From Cognatitamlana sp035818475 (lineage in GTDB: Bacteria; Bacteroidota; Bacteroidia; Flavobacteriales; Flavobacteriaceae), in NCBI RefSeq assembly GCF_035818475.1, contig NZ_JAYMGV010000001.1:1364001-1428000 (forward strand): a stretch of 64,000 bases of DNA, written 5' to 3'. Of the stretch, positions 9,324 through 17,604 are shown in pieces; the stretch's first letter is position 1; each line of letters starts with the position of its first letter. The notes under the pieces were generated by a model that was given only the letters and a program-made list of their open reading frames with translations, was not told the DNA's origin and did no database searches. A program made the translations under genes and the position numbers.

Positions 9324-9416
9324 TTATTTTTTCTTTTTGTGACGGTTAGCGCGTCTACGTTTCTTACGTTTGTGCGTCGCTACCTTATGTCTTTTACGTT
9401 TTTTACCACTTGGCAT
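9324..9416 (-). CDS. 30-residue highly basic protein, probably ribosomal
   Basis: A 30-codon frame starts MPSGKKRKRHKVATHKR and continues with Lys, Arg, His and Asn to the TAA at 9324. Two thirds of the residues are Lys or Arg. It lies 65 bases behind the HU gene and directly before a good terminator, as a real gene would. Similar tiny basic proteins are conserved in Bacteroidota and are often annotated as ribosomal; candidates are the bTHX class or the bL38 protein described from the Flavobacterium ribosome. I cannot decide between these from sequence alone. Confidence 0.75.
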   Translation of the reverse strand: MPSGKKRKRHKVATHKRKKRRRANRHKKKK

Positions 9417-9481
9417 AAATAGTGTCTTTTAAATTAATAATTCGTTTTTAATACTAAAACTTAAATTCAGTACTTGTGTTT

Positions 9482-9772
9482 TTATTTAACGTCTACATTT
9501 GTTTTAACGCCTTCTACAAAAACTTTTGCAGGCTTAAATGCAGGGATGTTATGAGCAGGTATTTTTATAGTCGTGTTTTTTGAAATATTTCTACCTGTTT
9601 TTTCAGCTCTTGTTTTAATAATAAAGCTTCCAAAACCTCTTAAGTAAACATTATCACCACCTTCTAAAGAAGTTTTTACTTCTTCCATAAATGTTTCAAC
9701 AGTTGCTTGAACATCACCTTTTTCAATTCCTAATTTCTCAGAAATTTTTGCTACTAAATCAGCCTTCGTCAT
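9482..9772 (-). CDS. HU-family DNA-binding protein
   Basis: This 96-residue protein has the full HU/IHF fold: MTKADLVAKISEKLGI at the N-terminus, GGDNVYLRGFGSFIIKTRAEKTGRN leading into the beta arm, and NIPAFKPAKVFVEGV at the end. It bends and packages DNA as a dimer. The promoter upstream (9820-9851) is one of the better ones in the window. The 30-residue basic protein lies downstream in the same orientation before the next terminator. Confidence 0.96.
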   Translation of the reverse strand: MTKADLVAKISEKLGIEKGDVQATVETFMEEVKTSLEGGDNVYLRGFGSFIIKTRAEKTGRNISKNTTIKIPAHNIPAFKPAKVFVEGVKTNVDVK

Positions 9773-9819
9773 TTTTAATATTATATTTTATTGGGTTACT
9801 ATAAATTCTAAAAGGGATG

Positions 9820-9851
9820 CAAATATAGGAATTAAATATTCAATATTTCAA
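9820..9851 (-). promoter_or_regulatory. Promoter of the HU gene
   Basis: On the minus strand TTG (9849-9851) precedes TATATTTG (9820-9827) with a 21-base spacer, matching the known Bacteroidota form TTG-N17-23-TAnnTTTG. It lies about 48 bases before the HU start. Confidence 0.65.
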
Positions 9852-9885
9852 ACCTAATTCACTAAAATTTAATATTATAAACGTT

Positions 9886-9893
9886 TATTTTTG
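9886..9893 (+). promoter_or_regulatory. Putative -7 element for mutY
   Basis: TATTTTTG matches TAnnTTTG exactly, 21 bases before the mutY start. A -33 TTG is not evident. Confidence 0.5.
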
Positions 9894-9914
9894 TTCGCTA
9901 TATTTAATTAATTT

Positions 9915-10958
9915 ATGATATTCTCAAAAACCTTAATTGGTTGGTATTCAAACAATAAGCGTATTCTGCCTTGGAGGACAACCAAAAACCCTTATAATAT
10001 ATGGTTGTCTGAAATTATTTTGCAGCAAACACAAGTAAAACAAGGGTTGCCTTATTATGAAGCTTTTGTTACCAAATACCCCACAGTTTTTAATCTGGCA
10101 CAAGCCCCTGAAAGTGATGTCTTAAAATTATGGCAAGGTTTGGGGTATTATTCAAGAGCCAGAAACTTACATACCTCAGCCAAATACATAGTAAATGAAT
10201 TAAAAGGCCAATTCCCTAATGCCTATAAAGACTTGCTAAAATTAAAAGGTGTTGGTGATTATACGGCAAGTGCCATTGCTTCTATTTGTTTTGATGAATC
10301 AACAGCTGTTGTTGATGGAAATGTGTATAGAGTACTATCCAGATACTTTGGAATTGAAACACCAATAAATTCATCAAAAGGGGCAAAGGAGTTTAAAGCT
10401 TTGGCACAGGAATTAATTGATAAAGATAACCCAGCTGATTTTAATCAGGCCATTATGGAATTTGGGGCTACTCAGTGTAAACCCAAGAACCCGGACTGTT
10501 ATACTTGTCCGTTACAAGACGGATGCATAGCATTTAGCAAAAATAAGATTGCTGTTTTACCGGTTAAAATTAGAGCTGTTAAGGCTAAAAAGAAATATTT
10601 TAACTTTTTGGTTTTTATTTCTGAAGACAGAAAGACCATATTAGAAAAGCGAGAAGGGAAAGGGATTTGGCAAAACCTATACCAGTTCCCATTAATTGAA
10701 ACAGATAAAGAACAGAATGCCGGACGTTTTAAGGCGTTATTAAAAGATCATGGCTTGTTGAAAAGAATGCCTTTTGAATTATCCTTATATAATGAAGCGC
10801 CTATTGTACATAAATTATCGCATCAACATTTACATACAAAATTCTGGATAGTAAATATAAAAGAGTTAGGGGTAGAAGGTATGCCTTATAGTCAAATCAG
10901 AAAATTTGCAGTACCTGTTTTAATAGGAAATTTTATTGAAGCTTTTAATTTTGAATAG
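9915..10958 (+). CDS. mutY: A/G-specific adenine DNA glycosylase
   Basis: The 347-residue enzyme carries the catalytic Glu in LSEIILQQTQV, the helix-hairpin-helix LKGVGDYTASAIAS, the catalytic Asp in AVVDGNVYRVLSRYFG, and a 4Fe-4S loop with the C-x6-C-x2-C-x5-C spacing (CKPKNPDCYTCPLQDGC). A NUDIX-like C-terminal domain (about 225-347) recognises 8-oxoG. It removes adenine mispaired with 8-oxoguanine. In flavobacteria mutY starts the mutY-ssb-gldE-gldD neighbourhood, as here. Confidence 0.97.
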   Translation: MIFSKTLIGWYSNNKRILPWRTTKNPYNIWLSEIILQQTQVKQGLPYYEAFVTKYPTVFNLAQAPESDVLKLWQGLGYYSRARNLHTSAKYIVNELKGQFPNAYKDLLKLKGVGDYTASAIASICFDESTAVVDGNVYRVLSRYFGIETPINSSKGAKEFKALAQELIDKDNPADFNQAIMEFGATQCKPKNPDCYTCPLQDGCIAFSKNKIAVLPVKIRAVKAKKKYFNFLVFISEDRKTILEKREGKGIWQNLYQFPLIETDKEQNAGRFKALLKDHGLLKRMPFELSLYNEAPIVHKLSHQHLHTKFWIVNIKELGVEGMPYSQIRKFAVPVLIGNFIEAFNFE

Positions 10959-11107
10959 TTTCGTTATAACAATCATATTTTTTTATTAATTTTAAAAACA
11001 TGTGAAGCAATTGACTTATTAAAAGAGAGGTTCTCAACTATTAGTTGAGTTTCTGTTGAAATTGTGATTCTCACAAGTGAAGAACATAAAAAGTAAAGAA
11101 TATTCTT

Positions 11108-11115
11108 TATTTTTG
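11108..11115 (+). promoter_or_regulatory. Putative -7 element for ssb-gldE-gldD
   Basis: TATTTTTG matches TAnnTTTG, 25 bases before the ssb start, in a 182-base gap that also holds the small hairpin CTCAACTATTAGTTGAG. Confidence 0.5.
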
Positions 11116-11140
11116 CTTTTCTAAAATTGTATAAATTATT

Positions 11141-11590
11141 ATGTCTGGAACTTTAAATAAAGTAATGCTTATTGGACACTTAGGCGACGAAATAAAAATG
11201 CACTATTTTGAAGGCGGAGGTTGTATTGGACGTTTCCCTTTGGCAACAAATGAAACGTATACAAACAAGCAAACCAATGAGCGTGTTACTAATACAGAAT
11301 GGCATAATATAGTAGTTAGAAACAAAGCTGCTGAAATTTGTGAGAAATATTTAAGCAAAGGTGATAAGGTTTATATCGAAGGTAGATTAAAAACCAGAAA
11401 ATGGACAGATGATAAAGGGAATGAACGATATTCTACCGAGATTCAATGTAATGACTTTACATTTCTATCAACCAAAAAGGAAGGCAGTAATAGTGGTGCA
11501 AATACTTCTGTTGCTCAAAATCCTATTGTAAATCAACAACAATCAAATACAGAACCTATTGGAGATGATAATGATGACCTTCCGTTTTAA
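11141..11590 (+). CDS. ssb: Single-stranded DNA-binding protein
   Basis: The 149-residue protein has an OB fold over residues 1-110 (LNKVMLIGHLGDE, FPLATNETY, EWHNIVV, GDKVYIEGRLKTRKW). A polar linker follows, then the acidic tip DDNDDLPF, which recruits repair and replication partners. It coats single-stranded DNA. Standard length and start. It lies in the conserved gliding neighbourhood, 50 bases before gldE. Confidence 0.97.
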   Translation: MSGTLNKVMLIGHLGDEIKMHYFEGGGCIGRFPLATNETYTNKQTNERVTNTEWHNIVVRNKAAEICEKYLSKGDKVYIEGRLKTRKWTDDKGNERYSTEIQCNDFTFLSTKKEGSNSGANTSVAQNPIVNQQQSNTEPIGDDNDDLPF

Positions 11591-11640
11591 TGTAATCTTG
11601 ATGTCTATCAAGAGCCTATGTCTAATTAAAGTGATAGTCT

Positions 11641-12969
11641 TTGGATCCTGACCCTGCCTGTTTTATTTTCTTAATTAATACAATTGATGTTTCGGTTGTC
11701 TTTAGTTTTGCATTATTGTTTTTGCTTTTAGTTTGTTCTGCACTTATTTCTGGAGCAGAAGTTGCCTTTTTTTCTTTAAATATGGGCGATATTCAAAAAG
11801 GTTTAGATCAAAAATCAAAGCGTATTGAAATTATTGCAACGCTTTTAGAGCGTCCTAAAAAATTATTAGCAACCATATTAGTGGCTAATAATTTCATCAA
11901 TATTGCCATAGTTATTCTATTTGCGGCTATCAGTGATGTCTTGTTCTTAAATATTACTTCTAAGATTGATTTCTATTTTTTCAAAGTTGATTTGGTTTTC
12001 TTTATAAAGGTCTTTGTAGCCACCTTTTTGATTTTGTTATTTGGAGAAATATTACCTAAAATCTATGCCAGTAGAAACAATATAAAATTTGCCACATTCA
12101 TGGCCTATCCACTTCGGTTTTTGGATGTGATTTTTTCACCAATAAGCTTACCTATGCAAAGTGTGACCTTGGGGATTCATAACAGATTAGGTAAACAAAA
12201 ATCAAATATAAGTGTAGATCAATTATCTCAGGCCTTAGAACTTACCAGTGAAGAAGATACCACTACAGAAGAGCATAAGATTTTGAAAGGAATAGTCTCT
12301 TTTGGTAATACAGATACTAAACAGGTAATGCGTCCGCGAATAGACATATTTGCAATCAATATTGAGCAAAAATACATTGATATTTTACCTGAAATTATTT
12401 CAAACGGCTATTCAAGAATTCCAGTATATCGGGATAGTGTTGATACTATTGAAGGTATTCTTTATGTCAAAGATTTGTTGCCACATATTGATAAAAAACA
12501 GTTTGATTGGACCACACTTTTACGAGAGCCATTCTTTGTTCCTGAAAACAAGAAGTTAGATGATTTAATGACCGAATTTCAGGAGAAAAAGGTGCATTTG
12601 GCTGTGGTGGTAGATGAATATGGCGGAACATCCGGGCTGATTTCTCTGGAAGATATTATTGAAGAAATAGTTGGAGACATTAGTGATGAATTTGATGATG
12701 AAGACTTAACATATTCTAAGTTAGACGATCATAATTTTGTATTTGAAGGGAAGACGGCTTTAAAAGATTTTTATAAAATTATTAAGGCTGAAGACGATAA
12801 CATTTTTGAAGATAATAAAGGTGAGGCTGAAACCATAGCAGGTTTTGTGCTGGAAATATCCGGGAGTTTCCCAAAACTAAATAGTAAAATAAATTTTAAA
12901 AATTACGTTTTTACTATTGAGGCTATGGATAAAAAACGAATTAAACTGATTAAATTTACAATTACCTAA
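11641..12969 (+). CDS. gldE: Gliding motility-associated protein GldE
   Basis: The 442-residue protein belongs to the hemolysin C/CorC transporter-like family. It has N-terminal membrane segments in a DUF21 domain (LVCSALISGAEVAFFSL, ILVANNFINIAIVIL, ATFLILLFGEILPKIYASR), paired CBS domains near residues 210-330 (VMRPRIDIFAI, VVDEYGGTSGLISLEDIIEEIVGDI) and a C-terminal CorC domain. No ATG fits; the TTG start gives MDPDPA, which matches the usual GldE N-terminus. In Flavobacterium johnsoniae GldE supports GldD function in gliding. The stop overlaps the gldD start by one base (TAATG). Confidence 0.93.
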   Translation: MDPDPACFIFLINTIDVSVVFSFALLFLLLVCSALISGAEVAFFSLNMGDIQKGLDQKSKRIEIIATLLERPKKLLATILVANNFINIAIVILFAAISDVLFLNITSKIDFYFFKVDLVFFIKVFVATFLILLFGEILPKIYASRNNIKFATFMAYPLRFLDVIFSPISLPMQSVTLGIHNRLGKQKSNISVDQLSQALELTSEEDTTTEEHKILKGIVSFGNTDTKQVMRPRIDIFAINIEQKYIDILPEIISNGYSRIPVYRDSVDTIEGILYVKDLLPHIDKKQFDWTTLLREPFFVPENKKLDDLMTEFQEKKVHLAVVVDEYGGTSGLISLEDIIEEIVGDISDEFDDEDLTYSKLDDHNFVFEGKTALKDFYKIIKAEDDNIFEDNKGEAETIAGFVLEISGSFPKLNSKINFKNYVFTIEAMDKKRIKLIKFTIT

Positions 12970-13556
12970 TGGCAAAATTTTTTTATGCTGTATTACTTAT
13001 GGGGTTATGCCTGTCTTGTGGAGGGGAATATGTGCCAAAGCCTAAGGCGCATTTAAGATTAGATTATCCGGAGGCTAAGTACAAAGCTATTGATGAACAA
13101 TTGGAGTTGCCTTTTACTTTTGAAGTTAATGTACTGGCTTCTAAAACAGAAACAAAACCGGTAAGTGCCACTACAAATAGTTACGGGTTTAATTTGGAAT
13201 ACCCATCATTAAGGGGTACTGTGTTTTTGACTTATAAGGCTATAGAAAACAATGAAAAAAACCTTAAGAATTTTTTAAGGGATGCCCAAAATTTTACTCA
13301 AAAGCATACCGTAAAAGCTGATGAAATACCAGTAACACCATATCAGAACAATAAGAGAAAAGTCTATGGTGCTTTTGCAGAAGTAAAAGGTAATGTGGCA
13401 TCACCGGCACAGTTTTATGTAACTGATAGTGTGAATCATTTCTTAACAGGGTCTTTATATTTTTATGCAAAGCCTAATTATGACTCTATTCTTCCGGCCA
13501 CTCATTATTTGCAAAAAGACATTAAGCATATTATGGAAACAATAATTTGGGAATAA
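12969..13556 (+). CDS. gldD: Gliding motility lipoprotein GldD
   Basis: This 195-residue lipoprotein has its lipobox ending at Cys17 (LCLSC) and the GldD signature KPKAHLRLDYPEAKY near the N-terminus. GldD is required for gliding in F. johnsoniae and belongs to the gliding/type IX secretion gene set. It is coupled to gldE by a one-base stop/start overlap, so expression of the two is probably linked. A terminator follows immediately. Confidence 0.94.
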   Translation: MAKFFYAVLLMGLCLSCGGEYVPKPKAHLRLDYPEAKYKAIDEQLELPFTFEVNVLASKTETKPVSATTNSYGFNLEYPSLRGTVFLTYKAIENNEKNLKNFLRDAQNFTQKHTVKADEIPVTPYQNNKRKVYGAFAEVKGNVASPAQFYVTDSVNHFLTGSLYFYAKPNYDSILPATHYLQKDIKHIMETIIWE

Positions 13557-13587
13557 AAAAAGCACTTTAAAAAAGTGCTTTTTTTAT
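13557..13587 (+). terminator. Intrinsic terminator after gldD
   Basis: AAAAAAGCACTTTA pairs with AAAAGTGCTTTTTTT directly behind the gldD stop. The flanking A- and T-runs would let it work in both directions. Confidence 0.85.
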
Positions 13588-13659
13588 TGAACTAAGTTAG
13601 TTTCAATGTCTTCTTCTGAATTTTATATCTCAATAACCATGTTATTAAGTGAAGCATGC

Positions 13660-14037
13660 TTAAAAGTCTTCTACGGTTTTCATGTCACTCACTTTATAAG
13701 TGTCTGAAACTTTTGTAACAGCTTCTTCAAGAGTAGCCGGCGTTACTTTAGCTTCATTGTATTCAACCATAGCAAGCTTTCTGTCAAAATCTACTTTGGC
13801 AGATTTAACACCATCCATCTTAGATATTTTCTTTTGAATAGAGGCTGCACAACCAATGGCACAGGTCATCCCGTCAATAGTAAACTCTGCTTTAGCATAA
13901 GTGGCATTAGGGTCTAATTCTTTAGTTATCTCTGTATCAATTTCAACAGTTTTAACTTCAGGGGTTGCTTTGTTCTTACAACTAAATGTCAAAGTTGTTA
14001 TTAATATAAGAACTAAAATATGTTTGATTGCTTTCAT
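13660..14037 (-). CDS. Lipoprotein with heavy-metal-associated domain
   Basis: The 125-residue protein starts with a lipoprotein signal (LTFSC, Cys20), then a short linker and an HMA domain over about residues 50-118. The metal loop is GMTCAIGCA, so the two Cys are separated by three residues instead of the classic CxxC. This variant is one I associate with Bacteroidota HMA proteins. It may bind copper or another soft metal at the periplasmic face. There are no obvious metal-efflux neighbours, so the metal is unknown. Confidence 0.85.
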   Translation of the reverse strand: MKAIKHILVLILITTLTFSCKNKATPEVKTVEIDTEITKELDPNATYAKAEFTIDGMTCAIGCAASIQKKISKMDGVKSAKVDFDRKLAMVEYNEAKVTPATLEEAVTKVSDTYKVSDMKTVEDF

Positions 14038-14131
14038 AAATTTATCTTTAAAAGATTAGAGTACAAAATTACTAAATAATGTGGTTTATTGATTTAAAAA
14101 GTAGAATTTTGTGCTTGTAAAACAACATTGT

Positions 14132-15028
14132 ATGAGCGGTATAAACTCTAAATGGATATATCTTTTTGTTCTGTCACTAATTTGGGGTAGTTCCTTCATA
14201 TTAATTAAGAAATCCCTTTTAGGGTTAACACCATATCAATTAGGAGCCCTAAGAATTATTATCACAGGATTGTTTCTTTTTGCTATGGGGTTTAAAACAA
14301 TAAGAACCATAAAAAGTTCAGATTGGAAGTGGCTTGTAATTTCAGGGGTCTTAGGGTCTTTTATTCCCGCTTTTTTCTTCGCTATTGCAGAAACTGAAAT
14401 AGATAGCGCTGTGGTTTCAATATTGAACTCGCTAGTGCCACTTAATACCATTTTGTTAGGCTTTGCCGTGTTTAAAATAGCTTCAACAAAAAGACAGGTA
14501 TTAGGTGTAGTAATTGGATTTATTGGAACAGCTATATTAATTTTTAGGGGTGCAGATTTAAACCCTGGGCAGAATTATTTTTATGCTGTTTTTGTGATAT
14601 TATCTACACTGATGTATGCTGCAAATGTTAATATTATAAAAAAGTATTTGCAGCATGTAAAGCCATTGACCATAGCAACAGGTAATTTTGTAGGTATATT
14701 TATTCCTGCAATAGTTGTTTTATTATTTACCGATTTCTTTTCAGAGCGTACTTATAGTCATCCGGACTTTAAGATGTCTATGGCGTATATCACTATTCTG
14801 TCTTTTTTTGGTACGGCATTGGCAAAAATAGTGTTTAACAAGTTGGTGCATATCTCTACACCTGTGTTTGCATCTTCAGTAACTTATATTATGCCAATTG
14901 TTGCTTTAATGTGGGGGTTTTTAGATGGCGAATCCTTTGGATGGATTCAGGGTATGTCAAGTATTATTATCTTATTTGGAGTTTATTTATCTCATAAAAA
15001 AAAGCCTAAAAATGTGCAAAAACACTAA
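14132..15028 (+). CDS. EamA/DMT-superfamily transporter
   Basis: About 298 residues with roughly ten hydrophobic segments in two EamA repeats (LIWGSSFILIKKSL early; AKIVFNKLVHISTPVFASSVTYIMPIVALMWG in the second half). I chose the ATG at 14132 (MSGINSKW) over the upstream GTG at 14111, which adds a non-conserved tail. The family exports or exchanges small metabolites and this member's substrate is not readable. A DUF4199 gene follows after 93 bases in the same direction. Confidence 0.85.
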   Translation: MSGINSKWIYLFVLSLIWGSSFILIKKSLLGLTPYQLGALRIIITGLFLFAMGFKTIRTIKSSDWKWLVISGVLGSFIPAFFFAIAETEIDSAVVSILNSLVPLNTILLGFAVFKIASTKRQVLGVVIGFIGTAILIFRGADLNPGQNYFYAVFVILSTLMYAANVNIIKKYLQHVKPLTIATGNFVGIFIPAIVVLLFTDFFSERTYSHPDFKMSMAYITILSFFGTALAKIVFNKLVHISTPVFASSVTYIMPIVALMWGFLDGESFGWIQGMSSIIILFGVYLSHKKKPKNVQKH

Positions 15029-15121
15029 TAACTCAGTTGTTTTTGATGAAATTTATTGTGAGGAAAATTATTTTAATTCAGGATTTTTCACGAAATTTAA
15101 AAGAATTAATTCTGCATTATT

Positions 15122-15574
15122 ATGAAAAAGTTATCCCTTCCCTTACGTTTTGGTTTAGTTACAAGTGCTGTTTTAATAGCTTATTTTTTAGTGTTAGCAT
15201 TAGTTGATAAGCATACTAATCCGGCATTTAGTTTTGTTAATGCTATTATTACCGGGTTGGGAATTTATGAAGCTATCCGTTTGAGTAAGCTTGAAAACCT
15301 GGATGATTTCTCATATGCCGGGGGGTTTAAAACAGGTATCATCACAGGCTTTGTGGCAACAATTATTTTTACAATATTCTTTTTGTTCTATACTACCGAA
15401 ATTAATGTTGAATTTTTGCCGGATTTGTTACAAACATTCAAAGGTAGTTTTAACGTAGATATAGGCATGGTGACCTTTGTGGTAGCAGTCATGGGCTTCG
15501 CTACAACTGTAGTTGCGTCACTGACCGTGATGCAGTTATTTAAAAAGACCAGAAATATTCCTCAAAATCCGTAA
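15122..15574 (+). CDS. DUF4199-like membrane protein
   Basis: The 150-residue protein has four hydrophobic segments and a conserved-looking centre (IYEAIRLSKLENLDDFSYAGGFKTG), which resembles the DUF4199 family of Bacteroidota. Its function is unknown. It precedes the ribosomal protein operon rplU-rpmA, which has its own promoter. Confidence 0.65.
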   Translation: MKKLSLPLRFGLVTSAVLIAYFLVLALVDKHTNPAFSFVNAIITGLGIYEAIRLSKLENLDDFSYAGGFKTGIITGFVATIIFTIFFLFYTTEINVEFLPDLLQTFKGSFNVDIGMVTFVVAVMGFATTVVASLTVMQLFKKTRNIPQNP

Positions 15575-15579
15575 AACGT

Positions 15580-15609
15580 TTGTAGTTTAATTAATTAGCA
15601 GTATATTTG
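15580..15609 (+). promoter_or_regulatory. Promoter of rplU-rpmA
   Basis: TTG (15580-15582), a 19-base spacer and TATATTTG (15602-15609) match the Bacteroidota promoter form exactly. The rplU start follows about 40 bases later. Confidence 0.75.
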
Positions 15610-15650
15610 CACTCATTTTTAAACAAATAAATTAATAAAAACGTTACGCT

Positions 15651-16175
15651 ATGTACGCAATTGTAGAGATAGCAGGGCAACAATTTAAAGTTGAAAAAGA
15701 CCAAAAAGTTTTTGTTAACCGTTTACAAACTGAAGAAGGTAAGAAAGTTTCTTTCGATAATGTTCTTTTAGTTGGAGATGGTAACAATGTAACTGTAGGC
15801 GCCCCGGCTATAGACGGAGCTCAGGTAGGAGCTAAAGTCTTAAAACACCTTAAAGGTGATAAAGTTATAGTTTTCAAAAAGAAAAGACGTAAAGGTTACC
15901 GAGTAAAGAATGGTCACCGTCAATCTTTAACTGAAATTGTAATTGAAAGTATTGCTGCTTCGGGAGCTAAGAAGGCTACCAAAGCTGAAAAAGCTGCCCC
16001 AGCAAAAGCAGAAAAGAAAGCAGAGCCTAAGGCTAAAGCTGCAGCTCCAAAGGCTGAAGAAACTCAAGACTTAAGTAAACTAACGGTTGCTGAGTTAAAA
16101 GTTTTAGCAAAAGAAAAAGGTGTTGAAGGTATTTCTTCTATGAAGAAAGCTGATTTAATAGCTGCTTTAAGTTAA
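15651..16175 (+). CDS. rplU: 50S ribosomal protein L21 with long C-terminal extension
   Basis: Residues 1-103 are a normal L21 (MYAIVEIAGQQFKVEKDQ, VIVFKKKRRKGYRVKNGHRQSLTEI). They are followed by an Ala/Lys/Glu-rich linker (about 108-140) and a small helical module (DLSKLTVAELKVLAKEKGVE...MKKADLIAALS) resembling the Rho-N/SAP class of nucleic-acid-binding folds. L21 is normally about 100 residues; extensions of this type are usual in flavobacteria. It binds 23S rRNA, and the extra module may contact RNA. It is followed by rpmA. Confidence 0.96.
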   Translation: MYAIVEIAGQQFKVEKDQKVFVNRLQTEEGKKVSFDNVLLVGDGNNVTVGAPAIDGAQVGAKVLKHLKGDKVIVFKKKRRKGYRVKNGHRQSLTEIVIESIAASGAKKATKAEKAAPAKAEKKAEPKAKAAAPKAEETQDLSKLTVAELKVLAKEKGVEGISSMKKADLIAALS

Positions 16176-16201
16176 TCTTTAAAAAATAAAATCGAAATAA
16201 A

Positions 16202-16462
16202 ATGGCACATAAAAAAGGAGTCGGAAGTTCGAAAAATGGTAGAGAATCAGAATCGAAACGCTTAGGTGTTAAGATTTTTGGTGGTCAGGCTGCATTAGCT
16301 GGAAACATTATCATAAGACAACGTGGTAATACACATCACCCAGGTGAAAATGTATACCAAGGAAAAGATCATACTTTACATGCCAAAGTTGATGGTGTTG
16401 TTAAGTTTACAAAGAAAAAAGATAATAAATCTTATGTTTCTATCGAGCCTTTTGAGGCTTAA
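16202..16462 (+). CDS. rpmA: 50S ribosomal protein L27
   Basis: The 86-residue protein starts MAHKKGVGSSKNGRESESKR and carries the GNIIIRQRGN and HPGENVYQGKDHTLHA segments of L27. Its flexible N-terminus reaches toward the peptidyl-transferase centre. It follows rplU after 26 bases in the standard rplU-rpmA operon and ends at a terminator. Confidence 0.98.
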   Translation: MAHKKGVGSSKNGRESESKRLGVKIFGGQAALAGNIIIRQRGNTHHPGENVYQGKDHTLHAKVDGVVKFTKKKDNKSYVSIEPFEA

Positions 16463-16486
16463 GAAATTAATTTCTTTTAAAAATTA

Positions 16487-16522
16487 TAAAACCCTTTCTG
16501 GAAACAGAAAGGGTTTTGTTTT
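16487..16522. terminator. Terminator between rpmA and the T9SS cargo gene
   Basis: AAAACCCTTTCTG pairs with CAGAAAGGGTTTT around GAAA, with A/T runs on both sides. It separates convergent genes. Confidence 0.9.
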
Positions 16523-16547
16523 AATAGATTCTTGGGTAACTATTGCT

Positions 16548-17316
16548 TTATTTTTTCACAAATTTTGCAATACCGGAGTCAGTGATTAAAAAGTAAATAC
16601 CTTTTGATAAATCTGACACATCTAAACTACCGGTGGCCTTAACTTCTTTTACAGTATTACCTAGAATACTTATAACTTTATAGCTATCTGTTGCAAGGTC
16701 TTTACTAATGTTTAATAGAGGTTACCGGGTTTGGATAAATCTTGCTTGCAATACTGCTAAAATCCTTGCTGCTTAAAGAGGAACTAACCGTTAAACCTGT
16801 ATTAAGTTTAAAAGAGGCATTATTGGCGCTGCCCCCGGATTCTGGAGTTTGTACAAAAGTTAAAGCGGGTGAAGCTGAAAATGCTCCTACAAATCTAATG
16901 GCTATATCTGCACTGCTAATGGTATTAATGGTGCCTGCAGGGTACTTTTTTATAGTATAAACCCGGGTAAAAAAATTAGCGCTAGGTGTGTTTAATGTGG
17001 TTTCGGTTTTTATGGTTCCGGTGTCTACATCAGCAAAGGCCTCATCTAGATTAAAATCAGAAATTGACAAACTGGTAACATGACCGCCTCCACTAACCGA
17101 TGTGCCCGAATTATATACACGCGTGTTAATACTTACACTCGAAGCATAGCCATAGGGCACATTACTTAATGTAATGATTATGGGATTTTCTAATGTACCA
17201 TCAGAGTAAATGGTAGTAGGAGTTGGGTCAAAGGTTACATTAATTTGAGCGTTAACAGTAGTACTTGCAATAAATAATGTTAATAAAACAGTGTTTCTTA
17301 GTAATGTTTTCATCAT
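16548..17316 (-). pseudogene. Type IX secretion cargo protein, sorting domain out of frame
   Basis: From the start (MMKTLLRNTVLLTLFIASTTVNA signal peptide) the frame encodes about 200 residues of beta-rich domain and the opening of a T9SS type A sorting domain (SKIYPNPVTS), then stops at 16705. One base later the expected continuation is present in another frame: NISKDLATDSYKVISILG, then GSLDVSDLSKGIYFLI and FVKK, ending at 16548. The break lies in 16708-16719. With the sorting domain lost, the product would be exported by Sec but not carried over the outer membrane. It may be a true mutation or a sequence error. The promoter at 17341 rules out the longer start at 17343. Confidence 0.82.
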
Positions 17317-17340
17317 ATGAGAGTTTTTAAATTGATGAAA

Positions 17341-17348
17341 CAAAGATA
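17341..17348 (-). promoter_or_regulatory. Putative -7 element for the T9SS cargo gene
   Basis: TATCTTTG on the minus strand matches TAnnTTTG. The initiation site would fall near 17335, so translation should start at 17316 or 17313, not at the in-frame codon at 17343. Confidence 0.5.
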
Positions 17349-17604
17349 TTTAAGCCTTATGCTTAAAAAGGTAGTATATGATAATATGAAAGTAAGTAGT
17401 ATATGGTTGATTTTTAACCTTTGAATATTTTTATTAATATATTTTATCAAAATGAGAGGCAAATGAATGAAGCTTCTGGAATAATTAGTGAATACATTAC
17501 CGGCTGTTTTAGCCATAATTAAAAAATTATTCTAAAAGATATTGATTAAATTATTAACTTTAAGGTATTGCATATGCATTCACAGATTGTTTGACTTAAA
17601 TTAT

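Noticed and set aside
11641..13556. gldE-gldD as a new finding
   Set aside because: The mutY-ssb-gldE-gldD order is already known in flavobacteria.
17317..17343. Longer start (MFHQFKNSH) for the T9SS cargo gene
   Set aside because: The likely transcription start lies downstream of this codon and the signal peptide begins at 17316.
17371..17405. Direct repeat GTAGTATATG, two copies 25 bases apart, upstream of the T9SS cargo gene
   Set aside because: Two short AT-rich copies in an AT-rich gap are not enough to claim an operator.
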